DNA of 64,000 nucleotides from a virus, in IMG/VR virus record IMGVR_UViG_3300042311_001128, positions 1 to 64,000 of that record; one strand, 5' to 3'. Shown here one piece after another: positions 43,310 through 50,413 of the stretch (positions are counted from its first letter, which is position 1; every line of letters begins with the position of its first letter). Under the pieces are notes generated by a model. The model saw only the letters and a program-made list of their open reading frames with translations, had not been told where the DNA came from and ran no database searches. The translations under genes were made by a program, and so were the position numbers.

Positions 43310-43332
43310 CCCCTGTAGAGACTACAGGGGTT
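43310..43332 (-). terminator. hairpin terminator (minus strand)
   Basis: CCCCTGTAG-AGA-CTACAGGGG with an A-run on the left: read leftward it terminates the FDHDGIEL gene at 43416. Confidence 0.8.
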
Positions 43333-43415
43333 AGCTTTATCAGTTATGTACCAGTTATGGTGTCAATTTCTGTTTTTTATTTTAGCAGTAAACAAGGTTG
43401 TTTACTGATTTTCCC

Positions 43416-43940
43416 CTAATATCCCCCCATTAACTCGATTTGTTCCTCTAGAGTAGAGTTCTCGCTCTCAAGCTTTTTAATTTGGTCTTTTAAGCCGAGG
43501 ACTTCATCGATATAGTCAACTTCTCGATAATCCAATTCGTCGATTTTGGCAGTCAATTCAGCGACTTGGCTCTCAAGTTGCTTGTTAGTCTCAATTGCCT
43601 CACTTTTGACCTGAAAACCGGCTAAGGTGTGAAGGAATAAGCGAACGCCCAACTGCATTACTTTTAGGGCTAGTTCGTGATTGTCTTTAATTAGCCACTG
43701 GCAGATTAAATTTTCTGGGATTAATGCAACGGTTCGTAACCCACTTGCCGTCTCAATTTGAGCCTGTTCAAGACCCTTTTCACGCAAACCACTCATGGTC
43801 AAACGGCGAGAAATAGTCGAAGGTATTTTCCCTGACATCCGGGCATATCCACTAATTGAGGCAAAGCTCTCACCGGTCTCGATATTAATAATTAATTCAA
43901 TACCATCGTGATCAAAACGCTGTAAACTAGAATTAGTCAT
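43416..43940 (-). CDS. FDHDGIEL-family coiled-coil protein 1 (174 aa)
   Basis: It begins with LQRFDHDGIELIINIETGES then FASISGYARMSGKIPSTISR, nearly identical to the protein at 57471. Residues ~30-60 look like a winged or KilA-N-like DNA-binding segment (GYARMSGK...IxxRL). After ENLICQWLIKDNHELALKVMQLGVRLFLHTLAGF comes a long C-terminal coiled coil that probably oligomerises it. Both family members sit next to clusters of the palindromic modules and share a hairpin leader. I infer a module-binding protein (partition, replication or repression); no named family is recognised. Confidence 0.65.
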   Translation of the reverse strand: MTNSSLQRFDHDGIELIINIETGESFASISGYARMSGKIPSTISRRLTMSGLREKGLEQAQIETASGLRTVALIPENLICQWLIKDNHELALKVMQLGVRLFLHTLAGFQVKSEAIETNKQLESQVAELTAKIDELDYREVDYIDEVLGLKDQIKKLESENSTLEEQIELMGGY

Positions 43941-43971
43941 GATTTACTCTGTAGTAGTAATTGTGATGAGT

Positions 43972-43989
43972 CCCCCGTTAACGCGGGGG
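43972..43989 (-). promoter_or_regulatory. 5' leader hairpin of FDHDGIEL gene 1
   Basis: On the gene's strand CCCCCG-CGTTAA-CGGGGG lies between the promoter and the ATG. The paralogous gene at 57471 has CCCTCG-TTGACG-CGAGGG at the same place: the fourth pair changes from C-G to T-A, keeping the stem. Confidence 0.6.
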
Positions 43990-43997
43990 CATACCAA

Positions 43998-44029
43998 TAT
44001 TATACCGTATTTAAAATATGTCTGACAAA
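43998..44029 (-). promoter_or_regulatory. promoter of FDHDGIEL gene 1
   Basis: On the minus strand TTGTCA, 18 bases, TATAAT, close to consensus, 20 bases before the leader hairpin. It overlaps the start of the divergent gene at 44018. Confidence 0.6.
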
Positions 44030-44257
44030 TTTGACCGATGTGGTGGGTATTCAGCAAAAATTGACCGATTACCGGGGATTCCTCCTGATTTCAAGTCGAA
44101 TGTCGTCAAACCACCACAATCTAGGGTTATTGTTTTACTGAAAACCAGAGAGATCAGAGAAATCCCCGATGATCAGCTAGAGTCTTTCCTTGAGGAAAAC
44201 CAAGATTTAATTCAAGATCGACAATCACCCAGAAAAAGACCGATTAGAAAACTTTAA
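44018..44257 (+). CDS. hypothetical protein (79 aa)
   Basis: Small protein with LPGIPPDFKSNVVKPPQSRV and a SRVIVLLKTREIREIPDDQLESFLEENQ strand-helix core and a basic tail. Divergent from the FDHDGIEL gene and four bases before PadR, probably one operon with it. Function unknown. Confidence 0.55.
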   Translation: MSDKFDRCGGYSAKIDRLPGIPPDFKSNVVKPPQSRVIVLLKTREIREIPDDQLESFLEENQDLIQDRQSPRKRPIRKL

Positions 44258-44261
44258 AACG

Positions 44262-44555
44262 ATGACACCTAAAGAAATTCTTGTCTTGCAGACTCTTTAC
44301 AATAAAGAATTGTCGGGATTACAGATAATTGAATCTATAGCCAATACTAAAGGTCAAAGCCTTGATATTGGCTCGTTTTACCCTGTATTTCAGAAATTAG
44401 AGGAAAAAGGACTCATTAAATCTCGATGGGGAACCGAGCGATCTAACGATAGAGCCGGTGCTAGAAAAAGATACTATCGACTTACCCAATCAGGAGAAAA
44501 ATCCCTTGCTGATATTCAAGGATTTGATAATTCTCTTAATTGGAATTTTACTTGA
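44262..44555 (+). CDS. PadR-family transcriptional regulator
   Basis: The 97-aa winged-helix protein has the PadR pattern: TPKEILVLQTLYNKELSGLQI, DIGSFYPVFQKLEEKGLIKS and the wing RAGARKRYYRLTQSGEKSL. It binds DNA as a dimer. A decayed copy of its 3' end lies at 46300, so the locus has been duplicated or rearranged. The gene ends next to a GAGAGTCTTCA motif like that at 58199. Confidence 0.8.
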   Translation: MTPKEILVLQTLYNKELSGLQIIESIANTKGQSLDIGSFYPVFQKLEEKGLIKSRWGTERSNDRAGARKRYYRLTQSGEKSLADIQGFDNSLNWNFT

Positions 44556-44573
44556 AATGTCGGTTTTCATCTC

Positions 44574-44606
44574 ATCGGTAAAACTGAGAGTCTTCAAACC
44601 GAATTT
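44574..44606 (+). other. TC..TAAAA..GAG.GTCTTCA motif 1 (possible IS200/IS605-type end)
   Basis: CATCGGTAAAACTGAGAGTC then TTCAAACCGA directly follows PadR. The same arrangement, CATCGCTAAAAGCGAGGGTC then TTCACCCCGA, follows the second FDHDGIEL gene at ~58202. Similar sequences border cyanobacterial IS200/IS605 elements; no transposase is nearby. Confidence 0.35.
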
Positions 44607-44632
44607 TAGATAATTTAGTTTAGAGGATTGCA

Positions 44633-44655
44633 CCCGACCGTCGCGATCGGTCGGG
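44633..44655. terminator. GC-rich hairpin between convergent genes
   Basis: CCCGACCG-TCGCGAT-CGGTCGGG, with a GCGATCG (HIP1-like) core, between PadR and the SAP-domain gene. There is no T-run, so termination is uncertain. Confidence 0.5.
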
Positions 44656-44667
44656 GTGATTATCGCT

Positions 44668-45249
44668 TTAACTTGCCACTAGATCAGCTTCTGAGATGCC
44701 AGACTCGATTAATCGGTGAATCAGGATGAATTTCGCACCCTTACTATCTAATCGGTGTTTTTTGGCTAGTTTTCGCAGTTCATTGATTCCTAACTTGTTT
44801 AGGAAAGCTGTGAGGTCACTGACCCCTATCTCTAACGCTTCTATGTCAATGGCGTGACCGTTCCCATTGCCATTGTGACCATTGTGACCGTTCTCATTGG
44901 GGGAAGTCTTGATCGCATCCTCAATCGCATCATCCGACGGTTCGGGATCGGGATCGGGTTCGGCGCTTGCCAGTAAGGGAATGTCAGCGTCATCAAAAAG
45001 GCTAATTAGGGCATCCTTGAAGGTAGCTTTTTCATCCGGGCTAATGGCTTTAATCATAGCCAATGCAGTTTTGACCTGTTCGATCGCACTCTCGGAAGCA
45101 TTTTCAGCCGATCCGAGTTGCTGTTGATACTGTTCCAGTTCAAGCTTTTCGATCCTTAAAGCTTCAATCCGTGCCTGTAAATCCTCGATTTCATGGGAAA
45201 TCTGAGAAATAGTTGCATTAACTTCATTGATCTTGGAAGCGAATAACAT
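44668..45249 (-). CDS. coiled-coil SAP-domain protein (193 aa)
   Basis: N-terminal coiled coil (residues 1-55), acidic and Gly/Asn/His-rich linkers (NGHNGHNGNGNGH), and a C-terminal SAP motif (LGINELRKLAKKHRLDSKGA followed by LIHRLI, residues ~155-187), a short DNA/RNA-binding helix pair. It diverges from the RHH gene at 45472 across a control region with four repeated sites. Probable role in chromosome organisation or partition of the element. Confidence 0.65.
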   Translation of the reverse strand: MLFASKINEVNATISQISHEIEDLQARIEALRIEKLELEQYQQQLGSAENASESAIEQVKTALAMIKAISPDEKATFKDALISLFDDADIPLLASAEPDPDPEPSDDAIEDAIKTSPNENGHNGHNGNGNGHAIDIEALEIGVSDLTAFLNKLGINELRKLAKKHRLDSKGAKFILIHRLIESGISEADLVAS

Positions 45250-45330
45250 ATCTTTAATCCTCTTTAGTTTTCTAGGTTCTGCGGGGTTTTCTGTGGTGTT
45301 CTCTCAACCCCTTATATCTCTATAATACCC

Positions 45331-45471
45331 TAGTCACTTACCTAAGTCAACTACCCATTAATCAGACTTTACTAGGTAATTGACCACAAAACATTACTAT
45401 ATCTTATAGGTCACTTACTAGGGTACGGTAAGGTATTAGACTAAAGAAGTAACCGACTAGGTAACTTACCC
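45331..45471. promoter_or_regulatory. four alternating GTCA-TTACCTAG sites (operator/iteron array)
   Basis: AGTCACTTACCTAAGT (45332), ACTAGGTAATTGACC (45371, reverse), GGTCACTTACTAGGG (45409), GACTAGGTAACTTACCC (45455, reverse) alternate in orientation at ~40-bp steps between divergent genes; the last touches the start codon at 45472. Likely binding sites for the RHH protein or a replication/partition factor. Confidence 0.65.
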
Positions 45472-46053
45472 ATGACCACAAACAACAAGGCTGTAACTTG
45501 CTATTTACCAAAGGATATAGAAGATTTCATTACTGGATACTGCAATAAATACGGTATCACCCGGAAGGATAAGGAAGGGAATATTTACCCTTCTCTTGGC
45601 ACTGGAATCGTCGAATTATTAAAGCTTTTAGCCTATAATCCTGAGTTAGTAGGTAGTCCGTTACTCGATACCGTACCTAGTAAATTTAGTGAGGATGCGA
45701 TCAAGAAAAAGATTGATGAGATTCTCGAAAAAAAGCTATCTAATCACTTACCCGATAATGTACCGAGTATAGAGGTTGTAGAGGTTGTAAAGGATCGGCT
45801 TGGCAACTGGGTTCTGGCTGTTGACGGCGACATCAAGGATGTTAATCAAAAAATCAGAGATAGGTCGCTTCAAGTCGATCATCAAATAGCGTCAATTAAA
45901 TCACGGCTAGACAATATGGAAAGACTGCTAAGGTTACAGCAATCGGCTTTGATCGCTTCCCCAATTTCCACCGGGGAACCTTCCCCCCTTCCCCCTCCGT
46001 CCCGACTGGCGATCGAAACCGTGACACCGGAAGTTTCACCCTCACCGCCGTAA
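45472..46053 (+). CDS. RHH-like plasmid partition/copy-control-type protein (193 aa)
   Basis: N-terminal AVTCYLPKDIEDFITGYCNK resembles a ribbon-helix-helix strand and helix; a long helical middle (LEKKLSNHL ... NQKIRDRSLQVDHQIASIKS) may form a coiled coil; the C-terminus is Pro/Ser-rich and disordered. The start codon abuts the array of four repeated sites, suggesting autoregulation. No ribosome site except AACTTACC. Function is inferred from fold and context. Confidence 0.55.
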   Translation: MTTNNKAVTCYLPKDIEDFITGYCNKYGITRKDKEGNIYPSLGTGIVELLKLLAYNPELVGSPLLDTVPSKFSEDAIKKKIDEILEKKLSNHLPDNVPSIEVVEVVKDRLGNWVLAVDGDIKDVNQKIRDRSLQVDHQIASIKSRLDNMERLLRLQQSALIASPISTGEPSPLPPPSRLAIETVTPEVSPSPP

Positions 46054-46355
46054 ACGGACGGTGATTCCCAAACCTCACGATTTAGGTTTCTGTTTCTTTC
46101 CCTTGCGGGGTTCTGCACCTGATTTAAAGAACTAGCGATTCTAAGCAAAAAGCTAACGAAAGAATTAGGGACAGGAGCAAGCTTACTAAAAATTATTATT
46201 AATAAGCGAGATATGGTGCGGCGAATTTTTTCGAGCTAAAACCATGAAAAGCTTATGATATATGGATTCAGCCTTCTTGTCCCCCTGTCAGTCAAAAACC
46301 CCTTACTGACATTCAAAAATTCGATAATTCTCTTAATTAAGATTTTGTTCCTTAG
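46054..46355. other. non-coding interval with a PadR remnant
   Basis: About 300 bases without a gene. It has an ACGGACGGTGA-type hairpin after the 45472 stop and, at 46300-46345, a degraded copy of the PadR 3' end. Confidence 0.6.
46300..46345 (+). pseudogene. PadR 3'-end fragment
   Basis: CTTACTGACATTCAAAAATT then CGATAATTCTCTTAATTAAG matches the last ~45 bases of the gene at 44262 (LADIQGFDNSLNW) with a few changes and a premature stop. A leftover of a second PadR copy, ten bases before the tRNA. Confidence 0.6.
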
Positions 46356-46428
46356 TGTGGGGTCTAGGAGTCGAACCTAGTGTTTTAGGCTTATGAGGCC
46401 TATGTGTAAACCATTTCACTCACCCCGC
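46356..46428 (-). tRNA. tRNA with anticodon CAU (Met or Ile2)
   Basis: A 73-base cloverleaf without encoded CCA: acceptor GCGGGGT/ACCCCAC (one mismatch), D-arm GTG...CAC, anticodon arm TAGGC-CTCATAA-GCCTA, variable loop of 5, T-arm CTAGG-TTCGACT-CCTAG. Anticodon CAU means elongator Met or, with lysidine, Ile for AUA codons, which would suit an AT-rich phage. Confidence 0.9.
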
Positions 46429-46458
46429 TTTTATATTAGCGCATCAAAAAACAGAATG

Positions 46459-47127
46459 TCAAGTGTATTGTACTAATAAGTTTACTGTTTTTTGTTCCCG
46501 ACTTAAACCAGTCAAATAGTTAACTATTTGGTTGTTAAAAATTTGACTATTTCTAACTACAATACAGCCCGCGCTTCCAGGCACATTAGCGTCTCGATGT
46601 AATCCAAGTTCTGATCGAGAAAACCCTGATCCTTTGTAAGGATCAGGCGTAATATGAAAAAACATCCCCTCAACACCTTTTGTATCCAACCAATACCCCC
46701 TAGTATTGATTTGCCAATGATTTCCTTCTGGTATTTGTCCCTTGCCTACAATTTTTTCGGCACTTCGGTATTGATACCCAATTGAGCCACTGGTAGCCAC
46801 TACTTCAATTGCTTTATCATTTCCTCGATAAAATTGCAAAATTCCTTCAATCAACTTAGGAGATCGACTTACAGGAAACTTAAAAACGGCTGTCACAGGT
46901 AAGGTATTAGGTAAATCAGATAAATCCCAATGCGGCTTGAATATCCACCAATCACCTGCGCTGTAGCTAAGTTTTACCTGAATGTGCAATCCATATTCAG
47001 ATAAAACTTTATCTACAGGATAATTTCGATTTTTTTCTACAAAAATTAACTGATCTTCTTTCAAATCAGACGCTGAGTCTGGAGTTTTTTTCAGATAAGT
47101 GTTAAATATTGCTGTAATTTGCTTCAT
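46459..47127 (-). CDS. bacterial-SH3 + L,D-transpeptidase-like protein, putative cell-wall enzyme
   Basis: Residues ~1-70 (TAIFNTYLKKTPDSASDL ... WWIFKPHWDL) are a bacterial SH3-like domain of the same kind as in the endolysin at 20027. The rest carries GLHRDANVPGSAGCIVVRN, a His ... Gly-Cys motif like the YkuD L,D-transpeptidase active site. It may cleave or modify peptidoglycan in infection or lysis. It could also be a phage-specific hydrolase of the DUF5675-like kind. It stands alone on the minus strand after the tRNA. Confidence 0.55.
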   Translation of the reverse strand: MKQITAIFNTYLKKTPDSASDLKEDQLIFVEKNRNYPVDKVLSEYGLHIQVKLSYSAGDWWIFKPHWDLSDLPNTLPVTAVFKFPVSRSPKLIEGILQFYRGNDKAIEVVATSGSIGYQYRSAEKIVGKGQIPEGNHWQINTRGYWLDTKGVEGMFFHITPDPYKGSGFSRSELGLHRDANVPGSAGCIVVRNSQIFNNQIVNYLTGLSREQKTVNLLVQYT

Positions 47128-47162
47128 TTGTCCTAGCCTACATTTTCCTTAATTCTAGCTTT

Positions 47163-47366
47163 TCAATCAATCCAATAGACAATTTCGTTAGGCTGTATCT
47201 CGTACCTATCACAGATTACCTGCAAAACTGTGATAGACGGCAAGTGATTAGGATTCTGAGATAGCTTGTATCCCGTGGACATCGCAATCCCTGTTTGCTG
47301 AATGAATTTATAGATTGTGATGCCTCTAGATTCTGTAAATTCCTTGACTCTGTTTTTTAGTACCAT
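47163..47366 (-). CDS. XRE/Cro-type helix-turn-helix regulator (67 aa)
   Basis: VKEFTESRGITIYKFIQQTG then MSTGYKLSQNPNHLPSITVLQVICDRYEI is a compact XRE domain. It is divergent from the gene at 47528, with the promoter at 47419 between them, so it probably represses that promoter. Confidence 0.75.
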   Translation of the reverse strand: MVLKNRVKEFTESRGITIYKFIQQTGIAMSTGYKLSQNPNHLPSITVLQVICDRYEIQPNEIVYWID

Positions 47367-47418
47367 TGTATTAGTTTTGTGTCTCTATAATTTATTATAA
47401 CTTTTTTTGGAATAATGC

Positions 47419-47448
47419 TTGACAATATTACTGACTTTACGGTAATAT
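47419..47448 (+). promoter_or_regulatory. sigma-70-type promoter
   Basis: TTGACA, 18 bases, TAATAT, between the divergent XRE gene and the 47528 operon. Confidence 0.7.
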
Positions 47449-47527
47449 ACAGATATAGAGAAAGACGACCACTCCCAATTCCACTTAGTGTGATCGCCTT
47501 TCCGTTAACCCTTATTAGGTCTAAGTC

Positions 47528-47965
47528 ATGTTAGCATCCAATCGCGTATCTGTCAAATCTAACTCCGTCCCCGTCGTATCTGGCAATTTCACTATGATCG
47601 CCAAAGGTCAAAAGCACCGTGTCGCTCTTGAAGTATGGGGAGAGGGACAAATAACGACCCTCCGAGTCACTTGTCAGCAAACTGGTAAAGAATGGTTTTT
47701 CGATACCTTTAATGGCAAGTTAAGTCGTGGGTTTAGTCCCGATGGGAAACTTCCCAACCGCGAATTACCTGAGATTAAATTTCAACCCGTCAAAAAATCT
47801 TTTGTTATTTCCTCTACGATGGGATTCGTGGATTGCGGAGGGCGTTGCTACGAGATTCCTTCTAATGAACGTACAGACGATTTTATTTATGATGATACTG
47901 AGCCGTCGGATTTAAGTCGATACAGCGAACCAATGACCGACCCAATGACATGGCAAGAGTTTTAA
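47528..47965 (+). CDS. hypothetical protein (145 aa)
   Basis: Beta-rich N-terminal half (GNFTMIAKGQKHRVALEVWG, TTLRVTCQQTGKEWFFDTF) and acidic C-terminus. First gene after the 47419 promoter; ribosome site weak. Function unknown. Confidence 0.6.
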   Translation: MLASNRVSVKSNSVPVVSGNFTMIAKGQKHRVALEVWGEGQITTLRVTCQQTGKEWFFDTFNGKLSRGFSPDGKLPNRELPEIKFQPVKKSFVISSTMGFVDCGGRCYEIPSNERTDDFIYDDTEPSDLSRYSEPMTDPMTWQEF

Positions 47966-47971
47966 TATACT

Positions 47972-48003
47972 AGTTATCAGTTGTCAGTCATCAGTTGTCA
48001 GCT
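47972..48003. repeat. AGTTATC/AGTTGTC heptamer repeat
   Basis: Four tandem units (TAGTTATCAGTTGTCAGTCA and on) between two genes; similar runs precede the ribosome sites of the next several genes to 50.9 kb. Confidence 0.65.
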
Positions 48004-48027
48004 AACAATTATTTAGGGGTCAAAAAA

Positions 48028-48315
48028 ATGAAAAGTATTCGCATCGAAGGTGTTTCTTTGAGGTCAGGCGGCAGAATTGCTGTTATTGTCAGTACGAAAT
48101 ACATACTATGTGTTTTAGATACTTACGAGAATTTATTACCTTGTTCGCAAATTGAAAACACTGAACAATATTATGTAGTGTTCGACGATCCAATTGCATC
48201 ATATTCAGTCATTACAACACTTGAATTATCGCCGGGTCTAAAAGAATGGATTGATGAGCAAATCGTTGGTCGAGTTTGGACTGGGTACGGTAATGAGTAT
48301 GATATTCCTGACTAA
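48028..48315 (+). CDS. hypothetical protein (95 aa)
   Basis: ATG 48028 is used because the upstream codons are heptamer-repeat DNA. MKSIRIEGVSLRSGGRIAV then YYVVFDDPIASYSVIT is alpha/beta. Function unknown. Confidence 0.55.
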   Translation: MKSIRIEGVSLRSGGRIAVIVSTKYILCVLDTYENLLPCSQIENTEQYYVVFDDPIASYSVITTLELSPGLKEWIDEQIVGRVWTGYGNEYDIPD

Positions 48316-48371
48316 ATATTAGTTATCAGTTGTCAGTTATCAGCAAAAACAAATTATTTAGGAGTAAAACA

Positions 48372-48902
48372 ATGATTGAGATTGAAATGATAGAGATTCC
48401 GAATGTAACCTTTAAAATTGGAAAATATCCAATAACTCAAGAACAATATCAAGAGGTAATGGAAACTAATCCTTCTTATTTTATGAACAACCCCCAACAT
48501 CCAGTAGAGCAGGTTAGTTATAATAATGCCGTAGCTTTTTGCCAAAAATTAAGTGAAATAACAGGGAAAAACTATCGCCTACCTACAAATTCAGAATGGG
48601 AATATGCTTGTCGAGCAGGTACAACTACTACATATTATTTTGGTAATGATGTCAATCAGTTAGGAGATTATGCTTGGTATAGCGAAAATTCTGGATTTAT
48701 AACTCATCCTGTGGGGCAGAAAAAGCCCAATGGTTGGGGATTGTACGATATGCACGGCAACGTCTGGGAATGGTGTCAAAACGTTCCCCGTGGGGGCGGA
48801 TTCGACACCTGTGATCATGGATGTCGTGCGGCACGACTTAGTTACCGCTATTTTGAAGAATATTGCCCCAGCAATATTGGTTTTCGGGTAGTTTGTGATT
48901 AA
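48372..48902 (+). CDS. FGE-sulfatase-fold protein 2, DGR-target-like (176 aa)
   Basis: ATG 48372 with AGGAGTAAAACA upstream; the longer frame begins in repeat DNA. It has KYPITQEQYQEVMETNPSYF, YRLPTNSEWEYACRAGTTTT, GLYDMHGNVWEWC and ends RGGGFDTCDHGCRAARLSYR...NIGFRVVCD. Compared with the gene at 1-950 the core is shorter but the C-terminal variable segment lies at the same place. It may be a second DGR target or a decayed one. Confidence 0.75.
   Translation: MIEIEMIEIPNVTFKIGKYPITQEQYQEVMETNPSYFMNNPQHPVEQVSYNNAVAFCQKLSEITGKNYRLPTNSEWEYACRAGTTTTYYFGNDVNQLGDYAWYSENSGFITHPVGQKKPNGWGLYDMHGNVWEWCQNVPRGGGFDTCDHGCRAARLSYRYFEEYCPSNIGFRVVCD
48790..48899 (+). other. candidate DGR variable region 2
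   Basis: Between RGGG and GFRVV the codons GAC ACC TGT GAT CAT GGA, then CTT AGT TAC, TAT TTT GAA GAA TAT fit A-derived variation at template Asn codons, with TGT CGT and GGT TTT CGG as constants. No template in the window. Confidence 0.45.
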
Positions 48903-48959
48903 TGAATTAGTCATCAGTTATCAGTTATCATTCATTAGTAATCATTTAGGAGCAAACAA

Positions 48960-49271
48960 ATGGATTTTGATAAATTATTTGAAGAACTAGACCTGTGGAA
49001 AAGATTTCACCCAGAAGAAATAGGGCATAAAAACAAATACCAAGAGTTATTCTCAGAAAAAAAACCTCTTTTATTTTCTTCGCTAAGAAAAATAATATCT
49101 GGATACTATCCAGTAATTATTAAATATGTATATTGTGACTATATTTATTATAGGCTTGAGTGGGTTAGGCAGTATGAAGTTATTAACAGAAAAGAATGTA
49201 CTGGAATTATTACCGACATGGTTTCTCCACTAAGATTATTAATCCCATCTATTTTTTTAGTAATTTGGTGA
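48960..49271 (+). CDS. hypothetical protein (103 aa)
   Basis: Ribosome site TTAGGAGCAAACAA. Lys/Glu-rich N-terminal helix and a hydrophobic C-terminus (LRLLIPSIFLVIW) that could anchor it to membrane. Function unknown. Confidence 0.5.
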   Translation: MDFDKLFEELDLWKRFHPEEIGHKNKYQELFSEKKPLLFSSLRKIISGYYPVIIKYVYCDYIYYRLEWVRQYEVINRKECTGIITDMVSPLRLLIPSIFLVIW

Positions 49272-49331
49272 ATCATTAATTAGTTTCCAGTTATTAGTTA
49301 TCAGTTATCAGCAACCTATTAGGAGTAAACA

Positions 49332-49709
49332 ATGACTATTCTCAACGCCACGCCTCACGAAATAACCCTTGTTTCCAAACAAAGGGTAGAACAGGATAGC
49401 AAAAAACAGTTTCTTGCTGAAACTGTTGAAATTATCAGAAGTATTCCTCCGAGTGGGATACTTCCCCGTGTGTCAATTGCCAATTCTTCTGCGGGGGAAA
49501 TTGACGGTATTCCTGTTGAATCCGTCACTTATGGGCAGATCGAAGGGCTTCCTGACTATCAAGAAGGGGTTTACTACATCGTGTCAGGCTTAGTGGCCTC
49601 TGCGGCCGCTAAGATAGGACGCACGGACTGTCTTGCACCCGGAGGATTAGTCCGAGACAAGAATAACCCCGGACTAATTCTAGGGTGCTTGTTCTTACAA
49701 AAGCCTTAG
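49332..49709 (+). CDS. conserved phage hypothetical protein (125 aa)
   Basis: LNATPHEITL ... EIIRSIPPSGILPRVSI ... IDGIPVESVTYGQIEGLPDY ... GVYYIVSGLVASAA and GRTDCLAPGGLVRD belong to a small, widely scattered phage/bacterial family that I know only as uncharacterised. The region GIPV...GLPD is its most conserved part. Ribosome site TAGGAGTAAACA. Confidence 0.65.
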   Translation: MTILNATPHEITLVSKQRVEQDSKKQFLAETVEIIRSIPPSGILPRVSIANSSAGEIDGIPVESVTYGQIEGLPDYQEGVYYIVSGLVASAAAKIGRTDCLAPGGLVRDKNNPGLILGCLFLQKP

Positions 49710-49723
49710 ATTAGCTATCAAGT

Positions 49724-49786
49724 AGTACAAACGTTCAGAAATTATTCTCCCAGATAGTTAATTTTACTGGGAGAATAATGCAAGAT
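49724..49786 (+). promoter_or_regulatory. operator-promoter, copy 1
   Basis: ATTCTCCCA (49744-49752) and TGGGAGAAT (49768-49776) flank a -35 TTAATT; -10 CAAGAT (49781) is 17 bases on. Upstream AGTACAAACGTTCAGAA matches the other copies. It precedes the gene at 49822. Confidence 0.75.
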
Positions 49787-49821
49787 AAAATCAAGTAAAC
49801 AAAAGCACAAAGTAACAAGCT

Positions 49822-50067
49822 ATGACTTCTATTAATTTTCACGAAAGAGATGCAGTTTTTTCCTATACAGGGACTCAAACCATAACATTCAAATTGAGGA
49901 TAGAGGCTAAAAGCCGAGAAAAAGCAGAAGAAAAATTTAAGAAAATTTGGCTAAATTCCCACATTGATCAAGATTGCTGGTGGGATATAGAGCAGGAAGG
50001 CATCAAAATTATTTACGACAATTTTGATGATGTTGTAGCAAATGCAGATTGGCGCATAGAAGATTAA
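49822..50067 (+). CDS. hypothetical protein, MTSINFxERD family (81 aa)
   Basis: N-terminus MTSINFHERDAVFSYTG matches that of the 60142 gene (MTSINFYERDTIIRF), both behind the same operator-promoter. KLRIEAKSREKAEEKFKKIW and a WWDIEQEGIKIIYDNFDDV end suggest a small alpha/beta fold. Function unknown. Confidence 0.6.
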   Translation: MTSINFHERDAVFSYTGTQTITFKLRIEAKSREKAEEKFKKIWLNSHIDQDCWWDIEQEGIKIIYDNFDDVVANADWRIED

Positions 50068-50413
50068 GGTTATCAGTAATCAGTTGCACAAAAACAGAAA
50101 AAAACATCAAAGAAAAAATTGCTGTTTAAAAAAAATAGAAAAATTGATTAGGAGATAAGTGTCATAAGGCAAAAACAAGGCAATCAAAACAATTCTGACT
50201 AGACAGGCGAAGCCCAAATGTAGGCATGGAATCAATGACTCAATTCCGAGATAATTCATGCAATATGGTATAAAACAAGCAGTAAAGCTGAATTTTACGA
50301 ACATTGCAAAAAATGGTTAAACTTATACAGACCAATCGACTACTCTGTTCAATTTTTGATTAATTTTAGCTAGGTATCAGTTATCAGTAAACAAATTATT
50401 TAGGAGTAAAAAA
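50068..50413. other. 346-bp interval holding a decayed gene
   Basis: Apart from heptamer repeats at both ends the only content is a frame with three internal stops (50152-50373). Confidence 0.6.
50152..50373 (+). pseudogene. decayed gene with three in-frame stops
   Basis: One frame reads SVIRQKQGNQNNSD, TAG (50200), TGEAQM, TAG (50221), AWNQ, TGA (50236), LNSEIIHAIWYKTSSKAEFY, EHCKKWLNLYRPIDY... to TAG 50371-50373. The C-terminal 45 codons are coding-like. Other genes here use TAG as a true stop, so recoding is unlikely; C-to-T changes from CAG/CGA would explain the stops. Confidence 0.55.

Larger units (their letters stand above)
42310..43415. other. 1.1-kb non-coding repeat region
   Basis: No credible ORF. 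Contents in order: a hairpin plus T-run (42396-42436), a TTGACA promoter (42440), a second hairpin plus T-run (42495-42520), TACTATATA repeats, four palindromic modules (B, C reversed; D, E forward) each followed by a purine tract and GTCAGCAATAA, and a terminator (43310-43330). It faces the promoter side of the fibre cluster and the 3' side of the FDHDGIEL gene. Confidence 0.75.

Noticed and set aside
50152-50373. Recoding of TAG as an amino acid
   Set aside because: Many intact genes in the window end in TAG (for example 1674 and 5138), so a general reassignment is not possible.
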